Below, piece after piece: positions 28,064 to 35,801 of a stretch of 64,000 nucleotides of DNA. The notes below the pieces were generated by a model, which worked only from the letters and a program-made list of their open reading frames with translations, made no database searches and had not been told where the DNA came from. Positions within the stretch are counted from its first letter, which is position 1; each line of letters opens with the position of its first letter. The translations under genes were made by a program, and so were the position numbers. This DNA is from an uncultured Ectothiorhodospiraceae bacterium (GTDB lineage: Bacteria; Pseudomonadota; Gammaproteobacteria; UBA6429; Thiohalophilaceae), in assembly GCA_947259575.1 (NCBI GenBank), contig CAMYMU010000025.1, positions 62,001 through 126,000 on the forward strand, written 5' to 3'.

Positions 28064-28633
28064 TAACGCCCTTCTCCTTATAACGACAACGACGATAAAG
28101 ACCAGACACCCGAGCCCAGTCAGTGCCGGAAAAAGAATCGTGGTAACGGATAAATTCTCTAATGCAATGATAACAAAAAGATTGCGCGTCGCCATCAGTA
28201 CGAAAAATGTCATCTGTTCCTCAAAAGGGTGAAAATAGGCCTTGCGTATAGTGGGCCCGAAACCGATGACGTCAACCGAGGTCAGGATCACTACGGCCCA
28301 CAAAGGGTCGTTGGACAGATACCAAAATGGGATCGCACTCATAGCGACGATAAAGAATGCCCAATCGGATCGGGTGATCGAGCTATCTGATTTTTTCAGA
28401 TAGGCGAGGAGGGCAACATAAACGGTGATGATACCCGAAACACCGATAGGCCACGCACCAACGCCGCCTTTATCGGCGAGTTGGGCAAGAAACACGATAA
28501 AGGTGGTAGAGCCCCAGATAACCCAGGAAAACACATGGGGTTTGGTTTTGCCTTGTAGGATAGATCGAATATAGGGAAAAAAAGCGATAAAGGTCAGGGC
28601 AATCGCAGCGAAGCTAAAGACTTGCCTATACAT
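28058..28633 (-). CDS. membrane protein, PQ-loop/SWEET-like, about seven TM
   Basis: This 191-residue protein has about six or seven short membrane helices. Two half-motifs recall PQ-loop proteins: FFPYIRSILQGKTKPHVFSW near the N-terminus and GFGPTIRKAYFHPFEEQ in the second half. The helix arrangement (three-one-three) would fit a MtN3/saliva-like transporter, but the glutamine of the PQ pair is missing in both halves, so the call is tentative. Its ATG follows directly on an ACATAACAA box after the ytoQ stop codon, leaving only 14 bases between genes. Confidence 0.65.
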   Translation of the reverse strand: MYRQVFSFAAIALTFIAFFPYIRSILQGKTKPHVFSWVIWGSTTFIVFLAQLADKGGVGAWPIGVSGIITVYVALLAYLKKSDSSITRSDWAFFIVAMSAIPFWYLSNDPLWAVVILTSVDVIGFGPTIRKAYFHPFEEQMTFFVLMATRNLFVIIALENLSVTTILFPALTGLGCLVFIVVVVIRRRALT

Positions 28634-28642
28634 TTGTTATGT
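28632..28642 (-). repeat. isolated attC R''-like box (ACATAACAAAT)
   Basis: The 11-mer ACATAACAAAT on the minus strand is identical to the left end of the strong attC at 29249..29323. Here it lies six bases after the ytoQ stop codon, and the next gene starts inside its right end. It may be a truncated recombination site where two cassettes fused. Confidence 0.3.
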
Positions 28643-28647
28643 AAATC

Positions 28648-29091
28648 TCACTCTTTACTTATCACATATTTCAGGATTTCAACAACTTGCTCTGCTGTCG
28701 TGGCCCAGGCCATGGCAGCCGCGTCGACTTCCTTAAGGGGGTGAATTATGCCTTCATCATGCAGGGTGATATATGGTGTGCCAAGTGCAGCACAAAAGCC
28801 AGCATCAAAAGCTGCATTCCATTGTTTATACTTGTCTCCGAACCGGACGATGGCTAAATCACAATTCTCTATTAATGTCTTAGTTCGAATCGCATTAACT
28901 TTCGCAGATTTATGATCACGCCAAAAGTTCTTATCTTCTGCACCAAGCAAATCGCCAGCTGCGTCGCTAGCCTCATGATCTGTGACAGCTGAGTTAAAAG
29001 TGATGGACAGGTTATGCTTGTCGCAACCATCTTTAATCTGCTGTCTCCAGTCAGTGTGGATTTCACCAGAGAGGTATATATTCCAGTTCAT
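28648..29091 (-). CDS. ytoQ: YtoQ family protein
   Basis: This 147-residue protein aligns with the YtoQ family along its length: IYLSGEIHTDWRQQI at the start, WRDHKSAKVNAIRTKTLIENCDLAIVRFG in the middle and TPYITLHDEGIIHPLKEVDAAA near the end. The fold is related to nucleoside 2-deoxyribosyltransferases (GEIHTD, FDAGFCAALGTPYI), but the biochemical role is unknown. AGGAAAAATT precedes the ATG. It sits alone between attC-like sites. Confidence 0.93.
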   Translation of the reverse strand: MNWNIYLSGEIHTDWRQQIKDGCDKHNLSITFNSAVTDHEASDAAGDLLGAEDKNFWRDHKSAKVNAIRTKTLIENCDLAIVRFGDKYKQWNAAFDAGFCAALGTPYITLHDEGIIHPLKEVDAAAMAWATTAEQVVEILKYVISKE

Positions 29092-29130
29092 AATTTTTCC
29101 TATATTAATAAATAATCAATTCTTTCGTTG

Positions 29131-29203
29131 ATCTCACAATTGAGTCAATTAGTGAGCCACCAGCGAAGCTGTAGTACATCGACTCTCGAATGCATAGTTA
29201 GAT
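29131..29203 (-). other. candidate attC site (mutated right box)
   Basis: On the minus strand it begins with a perfect ATCTAAC box and ends GTGAGAT, one mismatch from the complementary GTTAGAT. Inside are GAGTC/GACTC pairing and a CAGC-TTC-GCTG hairpin. The mismatch affects the invariant GTT, so it may be inactive. It lies immediately beyond the stronger attC, with a gene-free interval of 45 bases between. Confidence 0.45.
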
Positions 29204-29248
29204 GTATTTTATGGGGTATTACTACTGCCATTACGGTATACCCATTTA

Positions 29249-29323
29249 AGTTAACGCTTGAGTTAAGTGTCTTCCAAAAAGTGAAGCTATCGGTCTTCTA
29301 CAGACTTGAATGATTTGTTATGT
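29249..29323 (-). other. integron attC recombination site
   Basis: Read on the minus strand, the 75-base site runs from ACATAAC to GTTAACT. Its left end TAACAAATCATTCAAG matches the aadA1-type attC (TAACAATTCGTTCAAG) at 14 of 16 positions. Its right end CTTAACTCAAGCGTTA is identical to that site over 16 bases, as I recall the aadA1 sequence. The centre contains GAAG/CTTC pairings. It lies 19 bases after the stop codon of the DUF1330 gene on the same strand, the normal place and orientation for a cassette attC. No integrase gene is in the window. Confidence 0.8.
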
Positions 29324-29342
29324 AGTATAAAGATGAATTTTA

Positions 29343-29633
29343 CTACAAGCATCCATCAACCAAAATAAGTTTGCTAGTTGTGGTGTTTTTACGTAATTCA
29401 AAAAGTGATTGTGCCTCCGGGTCCTGTAGGAAATCATTAGCATTTTCCCTCGAGGGGAATTCAATCACAACCATTCTTTCAGGATTCCAGTCACCCTCCA
29501 TCACAGTTGGTTCTTCACCCAGTACTATATATCTTCCTGCGTGCTTTTTTATGAATTCAGGAATACTTTTTATGTATTCCATAAATGTCTCGATATCATG
29601 AATAGTAAGATCCAATATAAGATATGCTTTCAT
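29343..29633 (-). CDS. DUF1330 family protein
   Basis: This 96-residue dimeric alpha-beta barrel type protein has the DUF1330 pattern: AYLILDLTIHD..FMEYIKSIPEFIKKHAGRY, GEEPTVMEGDWNPERMVVIEFP and FLQDPEAQSLFELRK. No enzymatic role is established for the family. With the attC downstream it makes a classic one-gene integron cassette. Confidence 0.88.
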   Translation of the reverse strand: MKAYLILDLTIHDIETFMEYIKSIPEFIKKHAGRYIVLGEEPTVMEGDWNPERMVVIEFPSRENANDFLQDPEAQSLFELRKNTTTSKLILVDGCL

Positions 29634-29657
29634 AACTGGATATTCCTATAGTGCATT

Positions 29658-29918
29658 TTATTTAACGTTATCGTTACAGTTTTTGTTATTACTGCCTGCA
29701 CACTCGTTTTCATTGCCAGTACCGACTATGCCACCTTCCATCTGTGTTTCAGCAGGTGCAGCGACAGGGGCAGTAGCAGGTTTTGAAAGGGGGTGTGGTT
29801 TGTCTGTTGTCGCGGGCATAGCAGCTGGCTCAGTACTTTGTTGGCTGACACTGGAGCACGAAGAGAGGGCAACAAGTGTAGCGATAACAATAACGGCGAC
29901 GCTTAATAGCAATTTCAT
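29658..29918 (-). CDS. small predicted lipoprotein
   Basis: This 86-residue protein has an N-terminal hydrophobic segment ending in the lipobox ALSSC (lipidated Cys near residue 21). It is followed by a low-complexity Ala/Pro/Thr linker and a short Asn-rich C-terminus with two cysteines (NECAGSNNKNCND). I recognise no family. Its ATG overlaps the end of the DUF6502 gene by four bases, so it is in that operon. Confidence 0.7.
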   Translation of the reverse strand: MKLLLSVAVIVIATLVALSSCSSVSQQSTEPAAMPATTDKPHPLSKPATAPVAAPAETQMEGGIVGTGNENECAGSNNKNCNDNVK

Positions 29919-30754
29919 TTTTTCTCTTCCTGTATATAGTGCAGAGCCAAACCTAGCTTCATACGCTTGTTTTCATGCTGTGCTTGTTGTTCTGTGTCTG
30001 GATTGTGGTCGCGGTCGTGTTTGGCGAGCACCTTGTTGATATCTTCCAGACACTGTTGTGCACGATCGTTGATGAGTTGACGAAGTTCAGCAACGGACTC
30101 CACCGGGATGTTGTCATAGTAGACTTTACGTTGAAAATACTTATCGTCTTCATTCTCTATATTGTGTTCAATGGTATTCATAAGTTCTGCTAAATTCTCT
30201 GAAAGCAGTTTAAATTGCTCAACACTACCCGCATCCGGAATATAGGCCTGCTTAACTAATCGTAATTGGCCTTCGCTGTCCTGTTCGATGGCACCAGTGC
30301 GACTCAGCTCGTCGGCAATCGTACGTGCCGTGATGTCACCGCTGTAATCCTTCACCAGTTGTGAAAAGTTCGGCGAACCCTCTTCAAAGTTTAACGAGAC
30401 AGGTTGGCCATTTGGGTCTAGGAATCGTGGGTCACTCACCCAGCCACTGATAACGCGGGCCGCGCGGTTGAGTTTATGCAGGGCTTCGATTTGCTCAGCT
30501 TCGTTTTGATTTAACAGGCGATGGACCTCTTTGCGCGATAAGCCGGTAATGGTGGAGATCCGTGAGGTTGTTTGCTTGCGCCCGGGAATCGCAAGGTCTA
30601 TTTGCGCCGCATCGACAAAGGCGGCCTTGGCCGCCTCAGCGAATTCACCGTAACCCATGCCACGCCGCAGTAAGATGCGCGCCAGCGGCCTCAGCATAAA
30701 GCGAATGTACTGGTAGATCTGGGTACTGGTCTCTGTGTCGCCTAATTTGCCCAT
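29915..30754 (-). CDS. DUF6502 family protein, probable DNA-binding regulator
   Basis: This 279-residue cytoplasmic protein has an N-terminal region LRPLARILLRRGMGYGEFAEAAKAAFV and a helix-turn-helix-like stretch RISTITGLSRKEVHRLLN (about 60-80), typical of the DUF6502 family. The C-terminal half is helical and charged. The ATG at 30754 with AAGG upstream is favoured; in-frame ATGs at 30793/30796 and 30823 are possible. It is divergent from the vWA lipoprotein gene, and an array of TGGGA/TCCCA half-sites lies in the shared promoter, which suggests autoregulation by this protein. Confidence 0.75.
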   Translation of the reverse strand: MGKLGDTETSTQIYQYIRFMLRPLARILLRRGMGYGEFAEAAKAAFVDAAQIDLAIPGRKQTTSRISTITGLSRKEVHRLLNQNEAEQIEALHKLNRAARVISGWVSDPRFLDPNGQPVSLNFEEGSPNFSQLVKDYSGDITARTIADELSRTGAIEQDSEGQLRLVKQAYIPDAGSVEQFKLLSENLAELMNTIEHNIENEDDKYFQRKVYYDNIPVESVAELRQLINDRAQQCLEDINKVLAKHDRDHNPDTEQQAQHENKRMKLGLALHYIQEEKK

Positions 30755-30808
30755 ATGGCCTTGTTCATCACGTCTTCTAAATAGTGTTGCCATCATACCC
30801 GATCTTGC

Positions 30809-30836
30809 TTGACATCCCAACAAAATGGGATATTAT
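30809..30836 (+). promoter_or_regulatory. sigma-70 promoter for the vWA lipoprotein gene
   Basis: A perfect TTGACA (30809..30814) is followed after 16 bases by TATTAT (30831..30836). The spacer contains TCCCA and TGGGA half-sites of the operator array. Confidence 0.65.
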
Positions 30837-30865
30837 TCCCAATATTAGATGGGAAATAATTCCCA
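30815..30865. promoter_or_regulatory. operator array of five alternating TCCCA/TGGGA half-sites
   Basis: Half-sites occur at 30815 (TCCCA), 30826 (TGGGA), 30837 (TCCCA), 30850 (TGGGA) and 30861 (TCCCA), about one helical turn apart. The second/third and fourth/fifth pairs form two 16-base palindromes, TGGGATATTATTCCCA (30826..30841) and TGGGAAATAATTCCCA (30850..30865), identical at 14 of 16 positions. The array covers the -35 to -10 spacer and the start region of the vWA gene and the upstream region of the DUF6502 gene. Confidence 0.7.
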
Positions 30866-30912
30866 ATTAAGGACGACCTACTCAATCAATGAATTAACCA
30901 GGAGTGATTAAT

Positions 30913-32559
30913 ATGAAATATACAAGCATTTTCAATAAGTTAGGGGTTATGAGTGGCGTGATCGCCGTGATCCTGCTGTCAGGTTGCGGGGTGAGGGATG
31001 TGTCACATCAAGAAGCCGTTAGTAGAGCACCACATCCTTCTTATCCTCAAGCAAAACCCGCAGCGCAACCTATGACGGCGGCAATCCATGCGTCTGCTGA
31101 AACAGTGGGAGTCCATGGTAGCGGGCAGTACCTGCAGCCCAACTATGATGCCCTGGATCGGGAGGAATACAACAAAATCAGTGAAAACCAGTTTTTAGCG
31201 GTGCTGGAAAATCCCATGTCGACCTTTTCCATTGATGTCGACACTGCGGCCTATAGTAATGTCCGTCGTTTCATCAACCAGGGTAGCTTGCCTCCCGTTG
31301 ATGCGGTGCGGATCGAAGAGATGATCAATTACTTTGATTATGACTATCCTGCACCAAAGGTTAATGTACCATTTTCTATAACGACTGAATCAGGTCCGGC
31401 GCCCTGGAAACCGGAACATAAATTGGTACACATTGGCCTAAAGGGTAAGGTCATTGATGAAGCCCAGTTACCAGCCGCCAATCTTGTTTTTCTGATCGAT
31501 GTATCAGGTTCAATGTCAGCGCGTTTGCCGTTGGTTAAATCATCGATGAAACTGCTGGTTAAAAAGATGCGCCCCCAGGACCGGGTTGCGATTGTTGTGT
31601 ATGCCGGTGCGGCAGGGTTAGTGCTTGAATCTACTTCGGGTAATGATAAAGAAACAATCTATGATGCGATTGATAACTTGCAGGCCGGTGGTAGTACTGC
31701 AGGTGGAGCAGGTATTAAGCTCGCTTATAAAGTCGCGTTAGATAATTTCAAACAAAATGGAAACAATCGTGTAATCCTGGCTAGTGATGGTGACTTCAAT
31801 GTTGGGTCAAGCTCGCAAGCGGATTTACAAAAGTTGATTGAGAACAAACGCGAATCAGGTGTGTTCCTAACCGTGCTTGGTTTTGGTATGGGTAATTACC
31901 GTGATGGTTTGGCCGAGACACTGGCTAATAAAGGAAATGGAAATTATGCTTATATTGATTCCATGCAGGAAGCGAAGAAAATACTCGTCAATGAATTTGG
32001 CGGTACCATCATGACCATTGCTAAGGATGTAAAGCTACAGATCCAGTTTAATCCGGCTGCAGTCAAGTCGTATCGTTTGATCGGTTATGAAAATCGCTTG
32101 TTACGTAATGAAGATTTTGATAACGATAAAAAGGATGCCGGTGAGTTGGGCTCTGGACATACCGTTACAGCAATTTACGAAGTGATCTCAACTAAAGCCG
32201 GTGAAAAAATAAAGACGGGCAAATCACCACGTTATATCAAGCAAGAGAAACAGGTTAGTACAGCAGATGAACTTATGTATGTGAAATTCCGTTACAAAGA
32301 ACCGGATGCTGATAAGAGCAAACTAATTGAAAAAATAGTTAAACGAAGCGATGATCAATCTGATAGCCATCGTTTTCAGTTATCAGCAGCCGTCGCAGAG
32401 TTTGGTATGTTGTTACGAAATTCACAGTTTAAAGGTAAGGCAAACTATCAACAGGTGATCTCACTGGCACGTGCAGGTAAAGGTGAAGATAAGCATGGAT
32501 ATCGTAGTCAGTTTATTACTATAGTGGAGACCGCTGAAGAAATTGCGGCGGTTAAATAA
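30913..32559 (+). CDS. von Willebrand factor A lipoprotein, YfbK family
   Basis: This 548-residue protein has a lipoprotein signal (LLSGC, lipidated Cys near residue 25), a linker, the YfbK N-terminal domain (ENPMSTFSIDVDTAAYSNVRRF), a vWA domain with the MIDAS motif VFLIDVSGSMSARLP, and a C-terminal DUF3520 region (about 370-540). The start at 30913 has AGGAG eight bases upstream; the GTG at 30904 is less likely. It is anchored in the envelope. The function of YfbK is unknown. Tight control is suggested by the operator array. Confidence 0.88.
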   Translation: MKYTSIFNKLGVMSGVIAVILLSGCGVRDVSHQEAVSRAPHPSYPQAKPAAQPMTAAIHASAETVGVHGSGQYLQPNYDALDREEYNKISENQFLAVLENPMSTFSIDVDTAAYSNVRRFINQGSLPPVDAVRIEEMINYFDYDYPAPKVNVPFSITTESGPAPWKPEHKLVHIGLKGKVIDEAQLPAANLVFLIDVSGSMSARLPLVKSSMKLLVKKMRPQDRVAIVVYAGAAGLVLESTSGNDKETIYDAIDNLQAGGSTAGGAGIKLAYKVALDNFKQNGNNRVILASDGDFNVGSSSQADLQKLIENKRESGVFLTVLGFGMGNYRDGLAETLANKGNGNYAYIDSMQEAKKILVNEFGGTIMTIAKDVKLQIQFNPAAVKSYRLIGYENRLLRNEDFDNDKKDAGELGSGHTVTAIYEVISTKAGEKIKTGKSPRYIKQEKQVSTADELMYVKFRYKEPDADKSKLIEKIVKRSDDQSDSHRFQLSAAVAEFGMLLRNSQFKGKANYQQVISLARAGKGEDKHGYRSQFITIVETAEEIAAVK

Positions 32560-32562
32560 GAA

Positions 32563-32599
32563 TTAACCCTCTCCTGCTGGAGAAGTGGGAGAGGGTTAA
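32563..32599. repeat. 12-bp-arm hairpin after the vWA gene
   Basis: TTAACCCTCTCC pairs with GGAGAGGGTTAA around a 13-base loop, three bases after the stop codon. There is no T-run, so it may be an extragenic palindrome or a stability element rather than an intrinsic terminator. Confidence 0.5.
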
Positions 32600-32817
32600 C
32601 TATTTACCAAAGTCGATTTGGCTTTGTAGTAGTTCGCATTATCGAGCGCCAAGTCTAATTAGTCTTTAAAGAAAGCAGTTGAGGACTGGAAGCTTAATGA
32701 TTCAGGGCTATAGTTTTCAAGTGACTTACTCAAAGTATACTGTATTTTTTATAATGTTTTTGGCTTGGAAAGAGCCGTTTGTGATGTATGGGCGGAAAAA
32801 TGGTCTACAGCAGGTAA

Positions 32818-33378
32818 GTGCGTGATTTGATGAAGGTCTTTACGAAATACTTTGTAGTACTCTTGCTATTTAGTTTGTCGCAAGCGAGTAGAGCAGCTGA
32901 ACCCAACATCACTGCCGAAGAGCCTAAGCTCCGGGCCGCGATTGTGCTAGGTATCTTAAGGTTTACCAATTGGCCTGAAGATGCCCCTCTCACTAATTCG
33001 CTTAATCTATGTACTGCCGGTAGCCCTTCTTCCAGTGCTGCATTGGCTGAGATTAGTAGTAAACGACAGTTTCAGACCTTGCCCATCGTTATCTACAAAC
33101 TCAATAGTAATTCATCAGACTTCTCTAAATGTAATGTCCTGGTTATGGGCGCAAATGTAAATGGTGAGCTGTTGAAGAATTTATCTGACAGTGAAGCATC
33201 TCATGGTGTCTTGACAGTTTGTGATAACTGCAAGACCAGTAATGAAGATGCGATGGTCTACCTGGTGCGTGTTGAAAATCGAATAGCTTTTAAAATTGAT
33301 CTGAGCCAGTCAAGTAAAAATGGGATGAAATTTAGCTCTTCATTATTAGAGCTTGCAACTGAGGTAGTAAAAGACTGA
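32818..33378 (+). CDS. yfiR: YfiR-like periplasmic regulator (DUF4154)
   Basis: This 186-residue protein has a signal peptide (cleavage near SRA-AEPNI) and the YfiR/DUF4154 pattern: KLRAAIVLGILRFTNWP, LNLCTAGSP, a central CNVLVMG, SHGVLTVCDNC and RVENRIAFKIDLSQS. Four mature cysteines could make two disulfides, as in Pseudomonas YfiR. YfiR represses the diguanylate cyclase YfiN in the periplasm. The stop codon overlaps the ATG of the YfiN-like gene (TGATG). The start may be GTG 32818 or ATG 32830; both give a good signal peptide. Confidence 0.88.
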   Translation: MRDLMKVFTKYFVVLLLFSLSQASRAAEPNITAEEPKLRAAIVLGILRFTNWPEDAPLTNSLNLCTAGSPSSSAALAEISSKRQFQTLPIVIYKLNSNSSDFSKCNVLVMGANVNGELLKNLSDSEASHGVLTVCDNCKTSNEDAMVYLVRVENRIAFKIDLSQSSKNGMKFSSSLLELATEVVKD

Positions 33379-35789
33379 TGCCACAGAATACCAACAAAAG
33401 AATGTTTAAACACAGAGTGCTCAAGGCCTTCAGGCTAGCAATTGTTGTTGGTTTATCCGTAGCCTTTGTTGTTCTAAGTGGGCTTAAGTATAAACATGAT
33501 GATGAATGGCTAGGTAATGATATAGAGATCATCGGTAACATATTCGGGAACCGTTCAGCCGCGGCGTTAGTATTCAACGATGCAACGACAGCTAACAAAA
33601 ACCTCAGAGCTGCACGTTTTCACCAGTCCATAGATTTACTTTGTTTATATGATAAAACTGGAAAACTATTTACCCACTATGAGGTTAATACAACTAACAA
33701 AGTTTGTGATTTATGGGAGGCCGGTCCAGGTTTAAATAGATCACAACGTGAAAATAGTCTTATGGCTATAGTCATCATGAGGTCGATTATTGATCAGGAT
33801 GAGTTGTTAGGCCATATCACTATTTATAGCAATAAAAACGCAATTTTAGAGTCATTGTTAAAATTTGGTTTTACCTTGCTATTTGTGTTCGTAGGTTTGT
33901 GGCTGATTATGTCCTTTACGATTAAAAGAGCGTTAGCAAAAATTATGCTGCCACTTGAAGAATTAAATGCAACAGCAAAAGATATAGCATTTCATAAGCT
34001 ATACGAAACGCGTGCACAAAAGTTGAGTGAAGATGAAATTGGAGAGTTGGTTGAAGTATTTAATCAAATGCTGGATTCGATTGCTGAAGAGAATCGTGCC
34101 CTGATTCAGTCAGAGTCAAGGTTTAGATCATTAACTAACGGCTCACCAGTAGGAATATTTCAACGTGATGATAATGGAAACATATTATACGCCAATGATA
34201 AATGGTACGAAATAACGGGACTAAATAGAGAGAGTACTGATAAATTCCACAGCAATATTCTCGAAACTTACAAGAGACAATATGAAAATTCATGGAAAGA
34301 TATGAGCGAACGATCAGGGACTCAAATAAATGAATTTTCTTATAAAAATCCAATTACTGAGAATATTCAGTCTTTTATGGAATACACCTCTGCCCTATAT
34401 GATTCGGAAAAAAGTGTAGAGGGCTATATTGGTACTTTACTGGATGTTTCTGAATTAAAAGATGCGCAGATTGAGCTTGAAAAGCTCGCATTTTATGACC
34501 CGTTAACAAATTTACCGAATCGTCGCTTTTTCCGTGATCATTTGAATTATATTGTTGCCGATGCAAAGCGTAATATGCTCAATATCGCTATATTGATGCT
34601 TGATTTGGATAATTTTAAGAAAGTAAATGACTCGCTTGGGCATGACACAGGCGATAACTTGCTCGAAATCATAGCTGATCGAATGCAAGCAATTGTACCT
34701 GAGTCGTGTGTATTATCCAGAATGGGTGGTGATGAATTCTTATTTTTGTTAGTAGATGCAAGTGCAGATGAAGCAGCAGTAATTGGCCAGAAGATACTCG
34801 ATACTATTAGTGAACCTATCGATATAAGTGGACATGTTCTTGAAATTAGCGGTTCGATTGGTGTGGCGATGTATCCAGATGATGGTGTGACATCACATGA
34901 TCTTATTAAGAATGCCGACATGGCTCTTTATAACGCAAAGGATAAAGGGCGCAAGCAAGTTAACTTCTATTCAAGAGAATTGGACAAACATATTAAGGAA
35001 AACTTGCGTTTAGAGGGCAAACTGCGAAAGGCGATCAATAACGAAGAATTTTGCGTATATTTACAACCATTTTATTCTACAGAACAAGAGAAGAACGTCT
35101 GGGCTGAAGCATTATTACGTTGGCCTGACAAAGATGAAGGGTTTATTCCACCCGACAGATTCATACCACTGGCTGAGAGTTTGGGAGTGATTCACAAACT
35201 TGGTCGTTTTGTTATTACTCAGGTATGCAACCACTTAACTACACATAAATATTATTTAGAGAATAGTGGTATCGATGGTATATCTGTCAACCTATCTGCA
35301 CTAGAATTTTACTCACGCAATTTCCTACCTGAAGTACGTAGCATACTGAGAGATACGAAAGTCGACCCTACAAAACTTGAATTTGAAATTACTGAATCGA
35401 TTGTGATGGGGGATTCAGAAAATGCAATTCATATCATGAAGTCGTTACGTGATTTGGGCTGCAGATTATCAATAGATGACTTTGGAACAGGGTATAGTTC
35501 ACTCTCATATTTAAAACGCTTTCCAATTACATCATTAAAAATTGATCAATCATTTGTCACAGATATTCCATCGGATAAAAATGATATCGAAATATGCACC
35601 GCTATTATTGCTATGGCACACAAATTAGGATTATCCGTCGTTGCCGAAGGCGTTGAGACAGCTGCACAACGTGACTTTTTTATCGAGCAGGACTGTGAGT
35701 TACTTCAGGGTTACCTGTTTGCCAGACCAGAAGATATTAATGAGTTTATTAAACGCGGAAGAAGCAACACAATACGAAGTATAAAATAA
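33378..35789 (+). CDS. YfiN-like membrane protein with CHASE8-HAMP-PAS-GGDEF-EAL
   Basis: This 803-residue protein has TM1 (about 16-36), a periplasmic CHASE8-type domain as in YfiN/TpbB (FGNRSAAALVFNDATTANKNL), TM2 (about 158-180), HAMP, PAS (about 245-365), GGDEF with intact SRMGGDEF and EAL with EALLRWPDK and DDFGTGYSSL. There is no RxxD I-site five residues before GGDEF. Classic YfiN ends after GGDEF; here PAS and EAL have been added, so the protein could both make and degrade c-di-GMP. It is translationally coupled to the YfiR-like gene and followed 12 bases later by a TonB-dependent receptor. Confidence 0.9.
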   Translation: MPQNTNKRMFKHRVLKAFRLAIVVGLSVAFVVLSGLKYKHDDEWLGNDIEIIGNIFGNRSAAALVFNDATTANKNLRAARFHQSIDLLCLYDKTGKLFTHYEVNTTNKVCDLWEAGPGLNRSQRENSLMAIVIMRSIIDQDELLGHITIYSNKNAILESLLKFGFTLLFVFVGLWLIMSFTIKRALAKIMLPLEELNATAKDIAFHKLYETRAQKLSEDEIGELVEVFNQMLDSIAEENRALIQSESRFRSLTNGSPVGIFQRDDNGNILYANDKWYEITGLNRESTDKFHSNILETYKRQYENSWKDMSERSGTQINEFSYKNPITENIQSFMEYTSALYDSEKSVEGYIGTLLDVSELKDAQIELEKLAFYDPLTNLPNRRFFRDHLNYIVADAKRNMLNIAILMLDLDNFKKVNDSLGHDTGDNLLEIIADRMQAIVPESCVLSRMGGDEFLFLLVDASADEAAVIGQKILDTISEPIDISGHVLEISGSIGVAMYPDDGVTSHDLIKNADMALYNAKDKGRKQVNFYSRELDKHIKENLRLEGKLRKAINNEEFCVYLQPFYSTEQEKNVWAEALLRWPDKDEGFIPPDRFIPLAESLGVIHKLGRFVITQVCNHLTTHKYYLENSGIDGISVNLSALEFYSRNFLPEVRSILRDTKVDPTKLEFEITESIVMGDSENAIHIMKSLRDLGCRLSIDDFGTGYSSLSYLKRFPITSLKIDQSFVTDIPSDKNDIEICTAIIAMAHKLGLSVVAEGVETAAQRDFFIEQDCELLQGYLFARPEDINEFIKRGRSNTIRSIK

Positions 35790-35801
35790 AGGTACAGGAA
35801 A

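Noticed and set aside
29683-30039. 118-residue plus-strand ORF
   Set aside because: It overlaps the lipoprotein gene and the DUF6502 3' end; the minus-strand frames have a lipobox and family match.
32747-32755. Promoter for the YfiR-like gene
   Set aside because: A TATAAT is present, but no acceptable -35 box lies 15-19 bases upstream, so it was not listed.
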